Assembly (NCBI RefSeq): GCF_000379625.1
Contig: NZ_KB903247.1
Location: 124,001 to 188,000, forward strand
Reading direction: 5' to 3'
From: Actinomycetospora chiangmaiensis DSM 45062
GTDB lineage: Bacteria > Actinomycetota > Actinomycetes > Mycobacteriales > Pseudonocardiaceae
Length of the DNA stretch: 64,000 bases
The notes beneath the pieces were generated by a model. The model was not told the origin of the DNA, did no database searches, and was given only the letters and a program-made list of their open reading frames with translations. A program made the translations under genes and the position numbers. Shown in pieces: positions 62,576-64,000 of the stretch (position 1 is its first letter; each line of letters opens with the position of its first letter).

Positions 62576-63346
62576 TCAGCGGCCGCCGACCAGCGAGGAC
62601 ACGGCGAGGCGGTACCCACCTGCGGAGAACTCGGCGCGGAAGGCGAAGCGGTCGCCACGGACGACGGTCTGCCGCCACTCGACGACCCGGTCGCCGACGC
62701 GACCGGACCGCTCGATCGCGAAGACCGCCGTGTCCGGGCGGCAGGCGAGCAGGGCCCGTTCGGCGGGGGAGGGGAGGGCCGCGCGGATCTGCTCCTCCCC
62801 GCCCTGCAGTCGGACCCCCGCCCGGCCCGCGAGCTCCTCGTAGAGCGAGGTGTGGGTGAAGTCGACGTCGAGCAGTGCGTCGCCGAGCGAGGCGGGCAGC
62901 CAGACGCGGTCGAGGGCGAGGGGCTCGTCGTCGGCGAGGCGGAGCCGCTCGAGGTGGACCAGCGGCGTCGACTCCTCCAGGCCCAGCCGCACCGCGACCA
63001 GCCCGTCGGTCTGCCGTTCGAGGCGGCGGACGACGCTGCGCTGGCTCAGCCCGGCGGCGCGCACCGACTCGAAGAGGCTGTAGAGCGCCCCGACCGGCTG
63101 CTGGATCTCCCGGCCCCGGACGAGGCGGGGGGCCCGGCCCCGCTCGGCGGTGACCAGGCCCTCCTCCCGCAGCGCCCGCAGCGCCTCCCGGACGGTGTTG
63201 CGGCTGACGTCGTACTGCGCGACCAGCACGTTCTCGCCCGGGAAGGCGTCGTCGAACTCACCACGACCCGCGCGTCGTCGCAGGTCCCGCTGGACCTGGG
63301 CCCACAGCGGCAGCGCGTCGTCACGGTCGACCGCCCGAGCGGGCAC
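62576..63346 (-). CDS. GntR family transcriptional regulator (HutC/UTRA type)
   Basis: A 256-residue regulator. The N-terminal winged helix (LPLWAQVQRDLRRR, VSRNTVREALRALREEGLV near 50) is followed by a UTRA ligand domain (PLVHLERLRLADDEPLALDRVWLP, ALPSPAERALLACRPDTAVFAIERSG). It probably controls the adjacent MFS transporter and perhaps the yeiH gene, which ends 8 bp away convergently. Effector unknown. Confidence 0.88.
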   Translation of the reverse strand: MPARAVDRDDALPLWAQVQRDLRRRAGRGEFDDAFPGENVLVAQYDVSRNTVREALRALREEGLVTAERGRAPRLVRGREIQQPVGALYSLFESVRAAGLSQRSVVRRLERQTDGLVAVRLGLEESTPLVHLERLRLADDEPLALDRVWLPASLGDALLDVDFTHTSLYEELAGRAGVRLQGGEEQIRAALPSPAERALLACRPDTAVFAIERSGRVGDRVVEWRQTVVRGDRFAFRAEFSAGGYRLAVSSLVGGR

Positions 63347-63384
63347 GGCGCACCTCCTGACGCGGGTCGTGGGTCGGCATCCTC

Positions 63385-64000
63385 CTACAGGTGCTCGAGC
63401 GGCCGGGCCCGCAGCGCCGCCCAGATGCTCACCAGGGCCGCGATGAAGAGGTAGCCCGCCGCGTACCAGGGCGTGCCGGCACCCAGGGCGAGCAGCGAGG
63501 TGAGGATCAGCGGGGTGAGCCCGGAGGCGTAGATCCCGCCGCCCTGGAACGCGAGCGACATGCCGGTGTAGCGGGTCCGCGTCGGGAAGATCTCGGCGAA
63601 GAGCGTCGACTCGGCGCCGCTGGTCAGCCCGTAGGAGACGCCGAGCATGACGATCAGCACCAGCCCGACGACGAGCGTCGACCTCAACCCGAGCAGCGCG
63701 AACGCGGGGAACACCCCGACGGCGAGGACGGCGCAGCCGATCGCGAAGACACGTCCACGCCCGATGCGGTCGCCGAGGAAGCCGGCCAGCAGCACGACGA
63801 ACGCGCTCACCACGGCCGCGACCGTCACCGCGATCAGCATCTCGGTACGCGGCAGCTTGAGCGTCGACACGGTGTAGGTGAGGACGAAGACGCCCCAGGT
63901 GTTGAAGGAGGCGCCCTCGGCCCAGCGGGCGAGCAGCCCGAGGCCGAGGTTGCGGCGCGACTCCGGGTCGCGCACCACGTCCAGCGCCGGCACCCGGGAG
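63385..64000 (-). CDS. MFS transporter (MHS metabolite:H+ symporter type), C-terminal part
   Basis: The C-terminal ~205 residues of a major facilitator protein; the rest lies beyond the right edge. Six hydrophobic segments are visible, with LAGFLGDRIGRGRVFAIGC (motif A-like loop of the second half) and LFAEIFPTRTRYTGMSLAFQGGG, the latter characteristic of the MHS/ShiA/ProP-like branch. It probably carries an organic acid or osmolyte. It lies 38 bp downstream of the GntR gene, on the same strand. Confidence 0.85.
   Translation of the reverse strand, partial: SRVPALDVVRDPESRRNLGLGLLARWAEGASFNTWGVFVLTYTVSTLKLPRTEMLIAVTVAAVVSAFVVLLAGFLGDRIGRGRVFAIGCAVLAVGVFPAFALLGLRSTLVVGLVLIVMLGVSYGLTSGAESTLFAEIFPTRTRYTGMSLAFQGGGIYASGLTPLILTSLLALGAGTPWYAAGYLFIAALVSIWAALRARPLEHL

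Noticed and set aside
58950-62678. Long - strand open frame (over 1,200 codons)
   Set aside because: It is the antisense shadow of the LLM and YeiH genes, and its composition is Arg/Gly/His-rich with no fold.

Overview
The window is very GC-rich, densely packed and organised into operons with 1-4 bp start/stop overlaps and many GTG starts. It carries SAM-IV-type riboswitch sequence, probable leaderless genes, F420/FMN enzymes and Actinomycetota-type regulators. It is a chromosomal segment of an actinobacterium, probably of the Pseudonocardia/Actinomycetospora type; that genus-level guess is inference from gene content. I see no rRNA, tRNA, insertion sequence or CRISPR array.

Region 1 (1-20.4 kb) is a catabolic cluster for an organic acid or ketone, plausibly alicyclic or terpenoid. 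It holds a Baeyer-Villiger-type monooxygenase, three acyl-CoA synthetases, an acyl-CoA dehydrogenase, two crotonase-family enzymes, a 3-hydroxyacyl-CoA dehydrogenase, three short-chain dehydrogenases, a lipase-type alpha/beta hydrolase, a LimB-like luciferase-family monooxygenase, an FAH-family hydrolase, a metallo-beta-lactamase-fold hydrolase, an MFS transporter and one TetR regulator. Five promoter regions here share the palindrome GTCAAC-N6-GTTGAC, so the block looks like one regulon, most simply controlled by the TetR protein at 17.0 kb.

Region 2 (20.7-64 kb) is a sulfur-scavenging island. It has a polar amino-acid (cystine-like) ABC transporter, a sulfonate ABC transporter (ssuABC), cysC with a beta-propeller protein and a sulfotransferase, an AprAB-like flavoprotein/ferredoxin pair, an OsmC protein, ssuD, a trans-sulfuration-type PLP enzyme, a GNAT-LLM-LLM-CBS/cysteine-synthase operon, a SAM-IV riboswitch with a class V aminotransferase, further LLM monooxygenases, an LLM-LLM-peptide-type ABC transporter operon, a YeiH-type exporter, a GntR regulator and the end of an MFS/MHS transporter. 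Nine of the ten LLM flavin monooxygenases of the window are here.

The most striking feature is a family of at least ten short leader ORFs (two further degenerate candidates) placed in front of most of these sulfur operons on both strands. They share the C-terminal core RRxHVDLxRVxSAxCR. The codons vary synonymously while the peptide is kept, several have a leaderless promoter architecture, and two run without a stop into the downstream gene. They look like a shared cis-acting system, probably cysteine-responsive.

Two structural repeat families are also notable. One is a fixed-length 40-bp palindrome (eight copies), mostly at gene 3' ends and often supplying the stop codon. The other is a REP-like cluster at 34.88-35.25 kb with a further copy near 20.48 kb.
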